A DNA stretch of 64,000 bases from Alphaproteobacteria bacterium. Lineage in GTDB: Bacteria > Pseudomonadota > Alphaproteobacteria > Ferrovibrionales > Ferrovibrionaceae. The notes under the pieces are model-generated. The model worked only from the letters and a program-made list of their open reading frames with translations, was not told where the DNA came from and ran no database searches. The position numbers and the translations under genes were made by a program. Positions 1 to 8,141 of this stretch are shown piece after piece. The first letter of the stretch is position 1, and each line of letters opens with the position of its first letter. Location of the stretch: positions 1 to 64,000 of the forward strand of contig JAHCJQ010000003.1 in the NCBI GenBank assembly GCA_026126215.1. The letters run 5' to 3'.

Positions 1-951
1 ATCGACGAGCGCACCTGGGACATGAAGCTGCGCGGCGGCATGGAGTTCCATGACGGCAAGCCGGTTACCGTCCACGATCTCCAGTTCAGCCTCGACTTCC
101 TGCGCAAGTACGAGCGCGGGATCTTCTGGACTGCCAACCGGTTCCTGGAGAGCAACGAGATCGTCGACGAATCGAAGGGCGTAGTTCGCGTGCGCTTCAA
201 GGAGCCTTACGGCCAGTTCGAGACCTACTTCCTGCAACTCAACGTGATCCTGCCCAAGCACATCTGGCAGAACATCATGGCGGAGCAGAACGTGGGCGAC
301 GATCCGAGGCGTCTGCGCATCGAGCAGCCGATCGGCAGCGGCCCCTTCCGTTTCGGCCGTCACCGCAAGGACACGGAACTGCAGCTCATCGCCAACAAGA
401 AGCATTTCGCCGCGCCGAACATCGACGAGCTCTGGGTCGTGGTGACGCCCACCCTGGACGGTCTGCTCGGCCGCATGGAGTCGCAGGAACTCGACTTCAT
501 CGAGAACAGCTCGATCTTCCTGACGCCCAGCCAGGCGAAGCAGCTCGAGCGGGCGAAGCACGTCAAGATCGAGCGGACGGAGGACATCAACTGGTACCAC
601 GGTGTCGTCCGCATCTCCTGGATGCCCTGGCGCGATTACGAGTTCCGCCGCGCCTGGCATCATGCGACCGATCGCGAGTTCCTGGTGAAGGTTCCCTGGG
701 AGGGCGCGGGGCGCGTGCCGCTGGCGAACACCTTCCTCGTCGAGGGTAGTCCCTGGTACAACCCGGACCTGCCGCCCATTCCCAAGTTCGACCTGAAACT
801 TGCGCGCGAGATCCTGAAGGAGGCGGGTTATTCCTGGGCTTCCGACGGGCGCCTCGTCTATCCCTCGCCGGACAATGGCAAGTTCCGCGAGCGGATCGTC
901 AAGGTCTGCAAGGAAGGTTACACCTGGGGTGGCCTGAAGATGCTGGCTTGA
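1..951 (+). CDS. ABC transporter solute-binding protein, family 5 (peptide/nickel type), C-terminal part
   Basis: Periplasmic binding protein that captures the substrate of the ABC transporter encoded just downstream. The reading frame is open from the first base, so the N-terminus and signal peptide lie outside the window. The visible 316 residues start with the family-5 hallmark RGGMEFHDGKPVT, followed by the usual C-terminal lobe (GSGPFRF, and a helix-rich end with LAREILKEAGY). Full-length family members run to roughly 500-600 residues, so nearly half is missing. Two permeases and an ATPase follow on the same strand. Substrate is unknown; family 5 proteins bind oligopeptides, nickel chelates, opines or sugars, and the catabolic genes further downstream suggest a small organic acid or its conjugate (inference). 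Confidence 0.93.
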   Translation: MDERTWDMKLRGGMEFHDGKPVTVHDLQFSLDFLRKYERGIFWTANRFLESNEIVDESKGVVRVRFKEPYGQFETYFLQLNVILPKHIWQNIMAEQNVGDDPRRLRIEQPIGSGPFRFGRHRKDTELQLIANKKHFAAPNIDELWVVVTPTLDGLLGRMESQELDFIENSSIFLTPSQAKQLERAKHVKIERTEDINWYHGVVRISWMPWRDYEFRRAWHHATDREFLVKVPWEGAGRVPLANTFLVEGSPWYNPDLPPIPKFDLKLAREILKEAGYSWASDGRLVYPSPDNGKFRERIVKVCKEGYTWGGLKMLA

Positions 952-959
952 GGGCAAAT

Positions 960-990
960 GGCGCCGGCCATGCCCGACATGGCCGGCGCC
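960..990 (+). promoter_or_regulatory. Perfect stem-loop after the solute-binding-protein gene
   Basis: A 13-bp perfect inverted repeat (left arm 960-972, right arm 978-990) with a 5-nt loop CCCGA sits 8 nt after the stop of the binding-protein gene and ends 21 nt before the first permease start. There is no T-run, so it is more likely a partial terminator or 3'-end stabiliser than a full terminator. In many ABC operons such hairpins let the binding protein be made in excess over the membrane subunits. Confidence 0.7.
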
Positions 991-1011
991 CGCTGCCCAG
1001 GGGAGCGATGA

Positions 1012-1986
1012 ATGCAGGGTTTCAGGCGATACGTCATCAGGCGGCTCATGCTGCTTGTTTTCGTGATCTGGTGCATCCTCACGATCATGTTCGGACTGTT
1101 CCAGCTCCTGCCGGGCGATCCGACGTCGATCTTCATCGACAGCAACTTCTCGCCCGACATGATCGAGCGGCAGAAGGAGCTGTGGGGTCTCAACGATCCA
1201 ATCTGGCTGCAGTATCTTCGCTACATCCGCAACATGGCATTGTTCGATTTCGGGCAGTCCTTCTTCCAGATCGCGCCGGTAAGCGAGATCATGGCGGACA
1301 AGGTGAAGAACACCGCTCTGATGATCGTCCCCGCGCTGGTCATCAGCATCGTGCTCGGCACCGTCATTGGCGCCATTGCCGGCTGGCGGCGCGGAAGCAA
1401 GTTCGAGCAGAGCACGGTCGCCACCTCGCTCTTCCTGCATTCGGCGCCATCGTTCTTCGTCGGCATCCTCGTGCTCATGGTCTTCTCCTACCAGCTCCGC
1501 TGGCTGCCGCCCGGAGGCATGGTGTCCCTCGGCGGCCCGGACGGCTTCTGGGAGATGATCGTGGCGCGGGACTACTGGGTGCATCTGATCCTGCCCGGCC
1601 TCGTGCTGGTCAGCCGCGAGATCACCGGCCCAATTCTTTTGCTTCGCTCCTCGATGCTCGAGGTCAAGGGCAGCGATTTCCTCGATATCCTGCGCGCCAA
1701 GGGCCTGCCGGAACGCCAGATCGTCACCCATGCCACGCGGAATGCCCTGTTGCCGCTGGTGACCTACATTGCCGTCATGACCGGCCTGCTGTTCCAGGGG
1801 CAGGTCCTGCTCGAGATAATTTTCGCCTGGCCTGGCATCGGCCGGGAACTTGTCCAGGCGCTGAACGACCTCGATTATCCGGTGGCGCAGGCGGCGCTCT
1901 ACGTCATGGCCCTGGTCACGCTGGCCCTCAACTTCATCGCGGATCTGCTTTATGGCGTGATCGATCCGCGGGTCACCTACGAGTGA
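1012..1986 (+). CDS. ABC transporter permease, DppB/OppB family
   Basis: Inner-membrane permease (324 residues) of the peptide/nickel ABC family. It opens with a transmembrane helix at about residues 11-30, then the periplasmic stretch containing LPGDPTSIF that is typical of DppB proteins, then five more hydrophobic segments. The coupling loop that contacts the ATPase is visible near residues 220-240 (RAKGLPERQIVTHATRNA). The ATG at 1012 has GGGAG about 8 nt upstream. It lies between the binding-protein gene and the DppC-type partner, with which it should form the heterodimeric channel. Confidence 0.95.
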   Translation: MQGFRRYVIRRLMLLVFVIWCILTIMFGLFQLLPGDPTSIFIDSNFSPDMIERQKELWGLNDPIWLQYLRYIRNMALFDFGQSFFQIAPVSEIMADKVKNTALMIVPALVISIVLGTVIGAIAGWRRGSKFEQSTVATSLFLHSAPSFFVGILVLMVFSYQLRWLPPGGMVSLGGPDGFWEMIVARDYWVHLILPGLVLVSREITGPILLLRSSMLEVKGSDFLDILRAKGLPERQIVTHATRNALLPLVTYIAVMTGLLFQGQVLLEIIFAWPGIGRELVQALNDLDYPVAQAALYVMALVTLALNFIADLLYGVIDPRVTYE

Positions 1987-1992
1987 GCCGCC

Positions 1993-2931
1993 ATGACTGA
2001 CATCCGGGCCGTAAGAACAGACCTGAGCCGCATCCGCCGTCGCGGGCCGCTTGCCCGGTTTGGCGAGGCCGTCCTGCGCAACCTGGCGAACCTGAAGGTG
2101 CTGCTGCGCTATCCCTCGGCGATAGTCGGGCTGACGCTCATGACCGTGTTCATCCTCGTCGCCATATTCGCACCGCTGATCGCGCCCTATGGTCCTTTCG
2201 AGGTGACCTACACCGCCGAGCGGGCGGTAATCCGCCTCTCCGCGCCCTCCATGAACAATCTGTTCGGCACCACGAACCAGGGCATGGATGTGTTCAGCCA
2301 GCTTGTCTGGGGTTCGCGCGTCGCACTCATGGTGGGCCTGCTCTCGGCGCTCGGCAGCGTGCTTCTGGGCACGCTGATCGGCCTTTTCTCCGGCTATTTC
2401 GGCGGCTGGATCGATGAGGTACTGATGCGCGCCACCGACGTGGCATTTGGCATTCCCTTCCTTCCCTTCGCCATGGTGGTGATTTCCATAGCCCAGCCGA
2501 GCCTTGGTCTGGTTATCCTTCTGGTCATTTTCTTCCTGTGGCGAACGACGGCGCGCGTCATCCGCTCGCAAGTCCTGTCGCTCAAGACGCGCCCGTTCGT
2601 CTGGGCGGCCAAGGCGGCGGGCGCGGGACACATGAAGATCCTGTTCCTGCATATCGCGCCCAACGTGCTGCCGCTCAGCTTCCTCTATGTCGCGATCGGC
2701 GTGCAGACCGGCGTCATGCTGGAAGCGGCGCTGTCGTTCCTCGGCTTCGGCGATCCGCACGTGCAGAGCTGGGGCATCATGCTGAACGCCGCCTTCCAGG
2801 CGGGCGCCATGCGGACCGCCTGGTGGTGGGTGCTGCCGCCTGGTCTCGCACTGTCGGCCTTCGTCCTGTCGGTGTTCATGATCACGCGCGCCTATGAGGA
2901 GCTGCTCAATCCCCGTCTGAGGAGCATTTGA
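1993..2931 (+). CDS. ABC transporter permease, DppC/OppC family
   Basis: Second inner-membrane permease (312 residues). The cytoplasmic N-terminus is followed by a first helix near residues 45-65 (LMTVFILVAIFAPLIAPYGP, with the APYGP typical of OppC), a periplasmic loop with FGTTNQGMDVFSQ, and the remaining helices. The coupling loop is seen as LKTRPFVWAAKAAGAGH. The gene starts 6 nt after the DppB-type gene, and its stop falls just before the ATPase start, so the three are almost certainly cotranslated. Confidence 0.95.
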   Translation: MTDIRAVRTDLSRIRRRGPLARFGEAVLRNLANLKVLLRYPSAIVGLTLMTVFILVAIFAPLIAPYGPFEVTYTAERAVIRLSAPSMNNLFGTTNQGMDVFSQLVWGSRVALMVGLLSALGSVLLGTLIGLFSGYFGGWIDEVLMRATDVAFGIPFLPFAMVVISIAQPSLGLVILLVIFFLWRTTARVIRSQVLSLKTRPFVWAAKAAGAGHMKILFLHIAPNVLPLSFLYVAIGVQTGVMLEAALSFLGFGDPHVQSWGIMLNAAFQAGAMRTAWWWVLPPGLALSAFVLSVFMITRAYEELLNPRLRSI

Positions 2932-2933
2932 GG

Positions 2934-3953
2934 ATGGTGAGCGTGCTCGAAGTCGTCGACCTGCACATCCGCTATGGCACGGGAGCGGGCGAGGCGCGCG
3001 CGGTGGACGGTGTCTCGTTCAGCATCGAGGCAGGCGAGTATCTCGGCCTGGTCGGGGAATCGGGCTGTGGAAAGTCGACCATTGCGAAGGCAGTCCTCGG
3101 CATTCTGCCCCCCAACGGAAGGGTGGCGGCGGGCGAGATCCGCTTCCAGGGGCGCGATATCGTTCGCCTCCCGCCGGCCGAGTTCCGGCAGATGCGCTGG
3201 CGGGACATCGCGCTGGTGCCACAGAGCGCCATGAACGGCTTCGATCCCGTCTATACCGTCGAGCAGCAGATCGAGGAGGCAATCGTCGCGCATGTGAGCT
3301 GGCCGGCGGCGGAGCGTCGCAAGCGGATCGAAGAACTGTTCGCGATGGTCGGGCTGGAACGCCAGCGGCTGTCGGACTATCCGCATCAGTTTTCCGGCGG
3401 CATGCGTCAGCGGGCGATGATCGCCATGGCGATGGTGCTCGACCCGACGCTGGTGGTGGCCGATGAACCCACGACCGGCCTTGACGTGATCGTGCAGGAC
3501 CAGATCCTGCAGCGCATCAAGGCGATCCAGGAACAGCTCCAGAAGACCATGCTTCTCATCACCCACGACATGGCGGTGGTGGCGGAGAATTGCGACAAGA
3601 TCGCCGTCATGTATGCCGGCCGCGTGGTGGAGTATGGTGGCAAGGAGGTTTTCCGCACGCCGCATCATCCCTACACGCTCGGCCTGTGCAACGCTTTCCC
3701 CGATCTCGACGACCGCGAGCGTGAACTCATTTCCATTCCAGGCGCGCCGCCAAGCCTCGTCGATCCGCCCAGAGGATGCCGCTTCGCGCCGCGCTGCCCC
3801 TTCGCCACGCCACATTGCAGCGATGTCGACCCGCCGCTGGTCGAGGTTGCGCCGGGGCATAGCGCCGCCTGCCACTATCTCGACCGCGCCGCCGAATTCC
3901 GCCGCATGTCCGAGGATCCGGAGATCTGGCGACGCGCGGGTGAGGCGGCATGA
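2934..3953 (+). CDS. ABC transporter ATP-binding protein, OppD/DppD family
   Basis: ATPase of the peptide-type ABC importer, 339 residues from the ATG at 2934. A TTG six bases earlier (2928) overlaps the permease stop and is the alternative start; GGAG at 2920-2923 suits the ATG better. Visible motifs are Walker A GESGCGKST, signature SGGMRQR, Walker B LVVADEPTTGLD and the H-loop LLITHDM. The C-terminal oligopeptide-type extension carries CRFAPRCPFATPHC, which binds an iron-sulfur cluster in some relatives. Only one ATPase gene is present; Opp and Dpp systems usually have an OppF partner, so this one may act as a homodimer, or the partner is upstream of the window or elsewhere. Confidence 0.95.
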   Translation: MVSVLEVVDLHIRYGTGAGEARAVDGVSFSIEAGEYLGLVGESGCGKSTIAKAVLGILPPNGRVAAGEIRFQGRDIVRLPPAEFRQMRWRDIALVPQSAMNGFDPVYTVEQQIEEAIVAHVSWPAAERRKRIEELFAMVGLERQRLSDYPHQFSGGMRQRAMIAMAMVLDPTLVVADEPTTGLDVIVQDQILQRIKAIQEQLQKTMLLITHDMAVVAENCDKIAVMYAGRVVEYGGKEVFRTPHHPYTLGLCNAFPDLDDRERELISIPGAPPSLVDPPRGCRFAPRCPFATPHCSDVDPPLVEVAPGHSAACHYLDRAAEFRRMSEDPEIWRRAGEAA

Positions 3954-4013
3954 ATACAGGCCGAATGCCTGGAAACCGACAATAACGACAGCGACAGAAG
4001 GAAGGATCGAGAG

Positions 4014-4898
4014 ATGGCCAGCAACGGCAGTAAGAAGCTGCGCGAGATCATTGAGGCTGGAACCTTCGTGGTGGCTCCGGGGGTTTTCGACATGATCTCC
4101 GCCCGGATCGCGGACCGCATGGGGTTCAACGCGCTCTACATGACGGGATATGGCGTGACCGCCTCTTATCTCGGTTTGCCCGACGCTGGCCTAGCGACCT
4201 TCACCGACATGCTGAACCGGGCGCGTACCATAGCCGAGGGAACCGAGACGCCGCTGATCGCCGATGCGGACACGGGCTACGGCGGATTGCTGAACGTTCG
4301 CCATACCGTTCGCGGTTACGAGGCGGCAGGCGTTCAAGGCATCCAGATCGAAGACCAGGAGATGCCGAAGAAGTGTGGCCATACGCCCGGCCGGCGCGTG
4401 GTCCCGAAGGAAGAGATGGTGCAGAAGATCCAGGTTGCCGTGGATGCGCGGCGCAGCCGCGACACGCTGATCATTGCCCGCACCGATGCGCGCACGGCGC
4501 TTGGCATCGACGAGGCGATCGAGCGGGCGGCCGCCTATGTCGAGGCCGGGGCCGACATCGCTTTCGTCGAGTCGCCGGAGAGCGTCGAGGAGATCCGCAA
4601 GGTTGGAAAGGCCATCGCCGCCCCCAAGCTCGCCAACATGGTGCCTGGCGGCCGCACCCCGGTGGTCGCCGCGAGCGAGCTGAAGGCCATGGGCTTCAAC
4701 ATCGCCATCTATCCCGGCCTCGGCTTCAGCGTCGCGGCTGAGGCGATGCGTCGCGCCTATACCTACCTCAAGGAGACCGGCAGCAGCATCGGCATGGAAG
4801 TGCCCACCTACGGCGGAAACGGCGCGCAGACCATGCACGAACTTATGGGGTTCCCCGAGGTCTGGGAATTCGAGAAGCGCTGGGGCCTGGGCGGCTGA
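4014..4898 (+). CDS. Isocitrate lyase/PEP mutase family C-C lyase
   Basis: Member of the isocitrate lyase/phosphoenolpyruvate mutase superfamily (294 residues), whose enzymes cleave substituted malates or isocitrates into pyruvate, glyoxylate or succinate plus a second acid. The Mg-binding segment IADADTGYGG (about residues 82-91) and catalytic loop KKCGH (119-123, with Cys121) are intact, so a lyase is more likely than a phosphonate mutase. The later NMVPGGRTP segment differs from the NITEFGKTP usual in methylisocitrate lyase, leaving 2,3-dimethylmalate lyase-like or another specificity open. The start has AAGGAAGG upstream. It heads a run of LeuC-, LeuD- and LeuB-like genes, so its substrate is probably a product or intermediate of those enzymes (inference). 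Confidence 0.9.
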   Translation: MASNGSKKLREIIEAGTFVVAPGVFDMISARIADRMGFNALYMTGYGVTASYLGLPDAGLATFTDMLNRARTIAEGTETPLIADADTGYGGLLNVRHTVRGYEAAGVQGIQIEDQEMPKKCGHTPGRRVVPKEEMVQKIQVAVDARRSRDTLIIARTDARTALGIDEAIERAAAYVEAGADIAFVESPESVEEIRKVGKAIAAPKLANMVPGGRTPVVAASELKAMGFNIAIYPGLGFSVAAEAMRRAYTYLKETGSSIGMEVPTYGGNGAQTMHELMGFPEVWEFEKRWGLGG

Positions 4899-4923
4899 GG
4901 CGAGCAGCGAAAAGGGGATCGCC

Positions 4924-6324
4924 ATGGCTGGCAAGACACTGTTCGACAAGGTGTGGGAGCCGCATGTCGTCGCACGGCTGGGCGGCGATACGGTGCTCCT
5001 GCATATCGACCGGCACCTGATGCACGATCTTGGCGGCCCGGTCGGCCTCGCCGAACTCAAGCGGCGCGGCCATCGGGTGCGCAACCCGGAACTCACCTTT
5101 GCGACGCCCGATCATGCCGTGTCGAGCGCGCCCGGGCGGACCGAGGATACCAACCCCACCGGCGGCCGGCTGCTGCGCGGGCTGCGAGCCGGTGCGGCGG
5201 AGGCCGGCATCCGCCTGTTCGATCTCGGCGAACCCGGCCAGGGTATCGTGCATGTCATCGGTCCGGAGCAGGGGATCAGCCTGCCCGGCCTTACCATCGT
5301 GTGCGGTGACAGCCACACCTGCACCCATGGCGGGGTGGGGGCACTGGCGTTCGGCATCGGATCGAGCGAGCTCCTGCATGTCCTGGCGACCCAGACCCTG
5401 GTTCAGCGGCGGCCGAAGCGGATGCGCGTCTGCTTCGAGGGACGCATGCAGGAAGGCGTCCTGCCAAAGGATCTGATCCTCCATCTGATCGCTACCCACT
5501 CGGCCGCTGGCGGCGTTGGCCATGCGGTCGAATATGCCGGATCGGCGATTGAAGCTATGGGCATCGAAGGGCGGATGACCGTCTGCAATCTCTCGATCGA
5601 GTTCGGCGCCAAGATGGGCATGGTGGCGCCGGACGAGGCGACGTTCCAGTTCCTCGCCGACCGGCCCTACGCGCCGAAGGGGCGGAGCTGGGATCTCGCG
5701 GTCGCACACTGGCGTGGGCTGCCAAGCGATGCGGATGCCCGGTTCGACCACGAGATTACTCTGGACGTTTCCGGACTCGCGCCGCAGGTCACCTGGGGTA
5801 CCAGCCCACAGGACACGATAGCCGTCGATGGTCACGTTCCCGATCCGGCGCGCGAGGGTGATCCGGACCGGCGCAAGTCGATCGCACAGGCCCTGGACTA
5901 TATGGGGCTGCAGCCTGGCCAGCCGATTGCCGGCACGCAAGTCGACTGGGTCTTCATCGGTTCCTGTACGAACTCTCGCCTGCCTGACCTGCGCGCGGCG
6001 GCCTCGGTGATCAAGGGCCGCAAGGTGGCGGAGGGCGTGCGCGCCTGGGTCGTGCCCGGTTCCGGGCAGGTCAAGCGCGATGCGGAGGCCGAGGGGCTCG
6101 ACCAGGTGTTCAAGGCCGCGGGTTTCGAGTGGCGTGAACCCGGCTGCTCCATGTGCGTCGCGGCGAACGGAGAGACTGTTCCGCCGGGCAAGCGGTCGGT
6201 TTCCACCTCCAACCGCAACTTCGTTGGCCGGCAGGGCCCGGGCGCGAGAACGCATCTCGCGAGCCCTGCGGTGGCCGCTGCGGCCGCACTCGCCGGACGC
6301 ATCGTCGATCTGCGGAAATTCTGA
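4924..6324 (+). CDS. LeuC-like hydro-lyase, large subunit (3-isopropylmalate dehydratase family)
   Basis: Aconitase-superfamily large subunit, 466 residues, the same length as E. coli LeuC. The 4Fe-4S ligands are all visible: Cys348 in GSCTNSR and Cys408/Cys411 in EPGCSMC. The active-site segment CGDSHTCTHGG lies at about residues 127-137, and the C-terminal STSNRNFVGRQG is also LeuC-like. The family isomerises or hydrates branched malates. The small subunit gene follows within 11 nt. It may be a true leucine-pathway enzyme, but its place between a lyase gene and a diverged LeuB suggests a catabolic paralogue acting on another branched dicarboxylate (inference). Confidence 0.93.
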   Translation: MAGKTLFDKVWEPHVVARLGGDTVLLHIDRHLMHDLGGPVGLAELKRRGHRVRNPELTFATPDHAVSSAPGRTEDTNPTGGRLLRGLRAGAAEAGIRLFDLGEPGQGIVHVIGPEQGISLPGLTIVCGDSHTCTHGGVGALAFGIGSSELLHVLATQTLVQRRPKRMRVCFEGRMQEGVLPKDLILHLIATHSAAGGVGHAVEYAGSAIEAMGIEGRMTVCNLSIEFGAKMGMVAPDEATFQFLADRPYAPKGRSWDLAVAHWRGLPSDADARFDHEITLDVSGLAPQVTWGTSPQDTIAVDGHVPDPAREGDPDRRKSIAQALDYMGLQPGQPIAGTQVDWVFIGSCTNSRLPDLRAAASVIKGRKVAEGVRAWVVPGSGQVKRDAEAEGLDQVFKAAGFEWREPGCSMCVAANGETVPPGKRSVSTSNRNFVGRQGPGARTHLASPAVAAAAALAGRIVDLRKF

Positions 6325-6335
6325 AAGGCCGCGCC

Positions 6336-6953
6336 ATGGAGAAGTTCACGCGACTGACGGCGATCGCCGCGCCGCTGATGCGGCAGAATGTCGATACCGA
6401 CGTGATCATCCGCATCGAGCGGCTGATCGAAGCCGACCGCGCCAGGCTTGGCGAGCATGCCTTCGAGGCATGGCGCTTCCTTCCCGATGGCAAGGAGAAC
6501 CCGGATTTCCTGCTGAACCAGGAACCCTACCGGCGGGCAAAGATCCTGCTCAACGGCGTCAATTTCGGCTGCGGCTCCTCCCGCGAGGGCGCGGTATGGG
6601 CGCTGATGGGGCTGGGTATCCGCTGCGTCATCGCGCCGAGCTTCGGGGAGATCTTCTTCAACAACTGTTTCCAGAACGGCGTGCTTCCTGTCGTACTTCC
6701 CGCGAGTTCGGTCCAGGCGCTTGCTGACGAGGTGGCGGCCGACCCGGCCGGGCGGCTGGTTACGGTGGACCTTGAGGCCCAGCAGGTGATCGCGCCGTCC
6801 GGGAAGGTGTATGGCTTCGAGATCGATCCATTGCGGCGGACGGGCCTTCTTGAAGGTCTCGACGAGATTGGGCTGACGCTCCGTCGCGAGACGGAGATTG
6901 CCGCCTACCAGGCGCGCGATGCCAAGGTGCGACCCTGGGTCTACCGGACCTGA
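6336..6953 (+). CDS. LeuD-like hydro-lyase, small subunit
   Basis: Swivel-domain small subunit (205 residues) that completes the LeuCD-type heterodimer. The early NVDTDVIIR segment and the GCGSSREGAVWAL motif (from about residue 78) are characteristic of LeuD. The ATG at 6336 is 11 nt after the large-subunit stop; the frame is open further upstream, but only inside leuC. In this family the residues around the swivel-domain loop set substrate size, so specificity cannot be read from the pairing alone. Confidence 0.92.
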   Translation: MEKFTRLTAIAAPLMRQNVDTDVIIRIERLIEADRARLGEHAFEAWRFLPDGKENPDFLLNQEPYRRAKILLNGVNFGCGSSREGAVWALMGLGIRCVIAPSFGEIFFNNCFQNGVLPVVLPASSVQALADEVAADPAGRLVTVDLEAQQVIAPSGKVYGFEIDPLRRTGLLEGLDEIGLTLRRETEIAAYQARDAKVRPWVYRT

Positions 6954-6973
6954 GACGAGCGGCGGTGCATTCC

Positions 6974-8080
6974 ATGTCGAAACGTGACCTTCTCGTTCTT
7001 GCGGGCGATGGTATCGGGCCGGAGGTGATGGCTGAATCCTGCCGCGTCGCCGAATGGTTCATCGGCAAGGGCCGCATCGAAGCCACTCTGACATCCGCGC
7101 CATTTGGCGTATCGGCCTGGCGCGACAGTGGCGAACTGATGCCTGCATCGACCCTGCAGCGCGTGCGCGAAGCGGACGCGATCCTATTTGGTGCCAATGG
7201 CGGGCCGGAATATGACGCAATTCCGCATGCCCTGCGGCGTGCGGGCAGCCTGCTGCGCATCCGAAAGGAGCTCGACCTCTACGCCAACATCCGTCCGGTC
7301 CGCCACTGGCCGGAATTGGCGGCGTCCTGTCCCTTGAAGGACGAGGTGGCGGGCGGCACCGACCTTGTCGTGGTGCGCGAGAACACGAGCGGCCTCTACT
7401 TCGGCGAGCCGCGCGGCATCGAGACGCTTGCCGATGGGCGCAAGCGCGGCGTGAACACCCAGTCCTATTCCAGCGACGAGATCGAGCGGATTGCACGGGT
7501 CGCCTTCACCCTGGCGGGTACGCGCCAGGGCCGCGTCTGCTCTGTCGACAAGTCCAATGTCATGGAGTCCGGGGCGCTCTGGCGCGAGGTGGTCCACAGG
7601 GTCCATCGCGAAGAGTTTCCGCGGATCGAACTCTCCGACATGCTGGCGGACAATTGTGCCATGCAGCTCGTGCGTGCGCCGCGTCAGTTCGACGTGATCC
7701 TGACCGACAACATGTTCGGCGACCTCCTTTCGGACTGCGCCGGCTCGATCAGCGGTTCGCTCGGCATGCTGCCTTCGGCCTCCCTCGGCGCGAGACGGGC
7801 GCATGGGCGGCTGCCGGCACTCTACGAACCGGTGCATGGCAGCGCGCCCGACATTGCCGGCCAGGGCGTGGCCAACCCGCTGGGCGCGGTCCTGAGCTTT
7901 GCCATGTGCCTCCATCACACGTTCGAAGCGCCGGGCGAGGCGGACCTGCTGCTGCGCGCGGTGCGCCAGGCGCTGGCGGACGGCGCGCGGACGCCCGACC
8001 TTGCCGCGTCGGGCTCGCGGCTTGTCGGCACCCGCCAGATGGGCGATGCGGTGCTCGCCGCACTCGACAGCCTCGCCTGA
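6974..8080 (+). CDS. LeuB-like beta-decarboxylating dehydrogenase
   Basis: NAD-dependent (hydroxy)acid dehydrogenase of the isopropylmalate/isocitrate family, 368 residues from the ATG at 6974 (a GTG at 6965 is possible). Seen are LAGDGIGPEV at the N-terminus, substrate Arg residues in YANIRPVR, catalytic Lys193 in DKSNVMESG, metal-binding Asp residues in TDNMFGDLLSDCAG and the cofactor segment EPVHGSAPDIAG. The specificity loop reads RENTSGLYFGEPRG (about residues 135-148). Canonical LeuB has RELTGGIYFG, whereas RENTE is typical of isocitrate and homoisocitrate dehydrogenases. The protein therefore looks like a LeuB with an altered substrate pocket. It is the fourth enzyme of the lyase/LeuCD run. 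Confidence 0.9.
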   Translation: MSKRDLLVLAGDGIGPEVMAESCRVAEWFIGKGRIEATLTSAPFGVSAWRDSGELMPASTLQRVREADAILFGANGGPEYDAIPHALRRAGSLLRIRKELDLYANIRPVRHWPELAASCPLKDEVAGGTDLVVVRENTSGLYFGEPRGIETLADGRKRGVNTQSYSSDEIERIARVAFTLAGTRQGRVCSVDKSNVMESGALWREVVHRVHREEFPRIELSDMLADNCAMQLVRAPRQFDVILTDNMFGDLLSDCAGSISGSLGMLPSASLGARRAHGRLPALYEPVHGSAPDIAGQGVANPLGAVLSFAMCLHHTFEAPGEADLLLRAVRQALADGARTPDLAASGSRLVGTRQMGDAVLAALDSLA

Positions 8081-8141
8081 CACTTGCTCCGCCGGTGCCG
8101 CAATGGCACGGTCTGTTCTGAACCGGACAGGGGGTGTCTAC

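Noticed and set aside
2892-3875. 327-codon minus-strand frame opposite the OppD-type ATPase
   Set aside because: Shadow of a gene with all ABC ATPase motifs.
4014-8080. Plain leucine-biosynthesis leuCDB operon
   Set aside because: An isocitrate-lyase-family gene, the altered LeuB specificity loop, the adjacent reductase and the importer argue against a purely biosynthetic role, though it cannot be excluded; no leucine leader peptide is seen.
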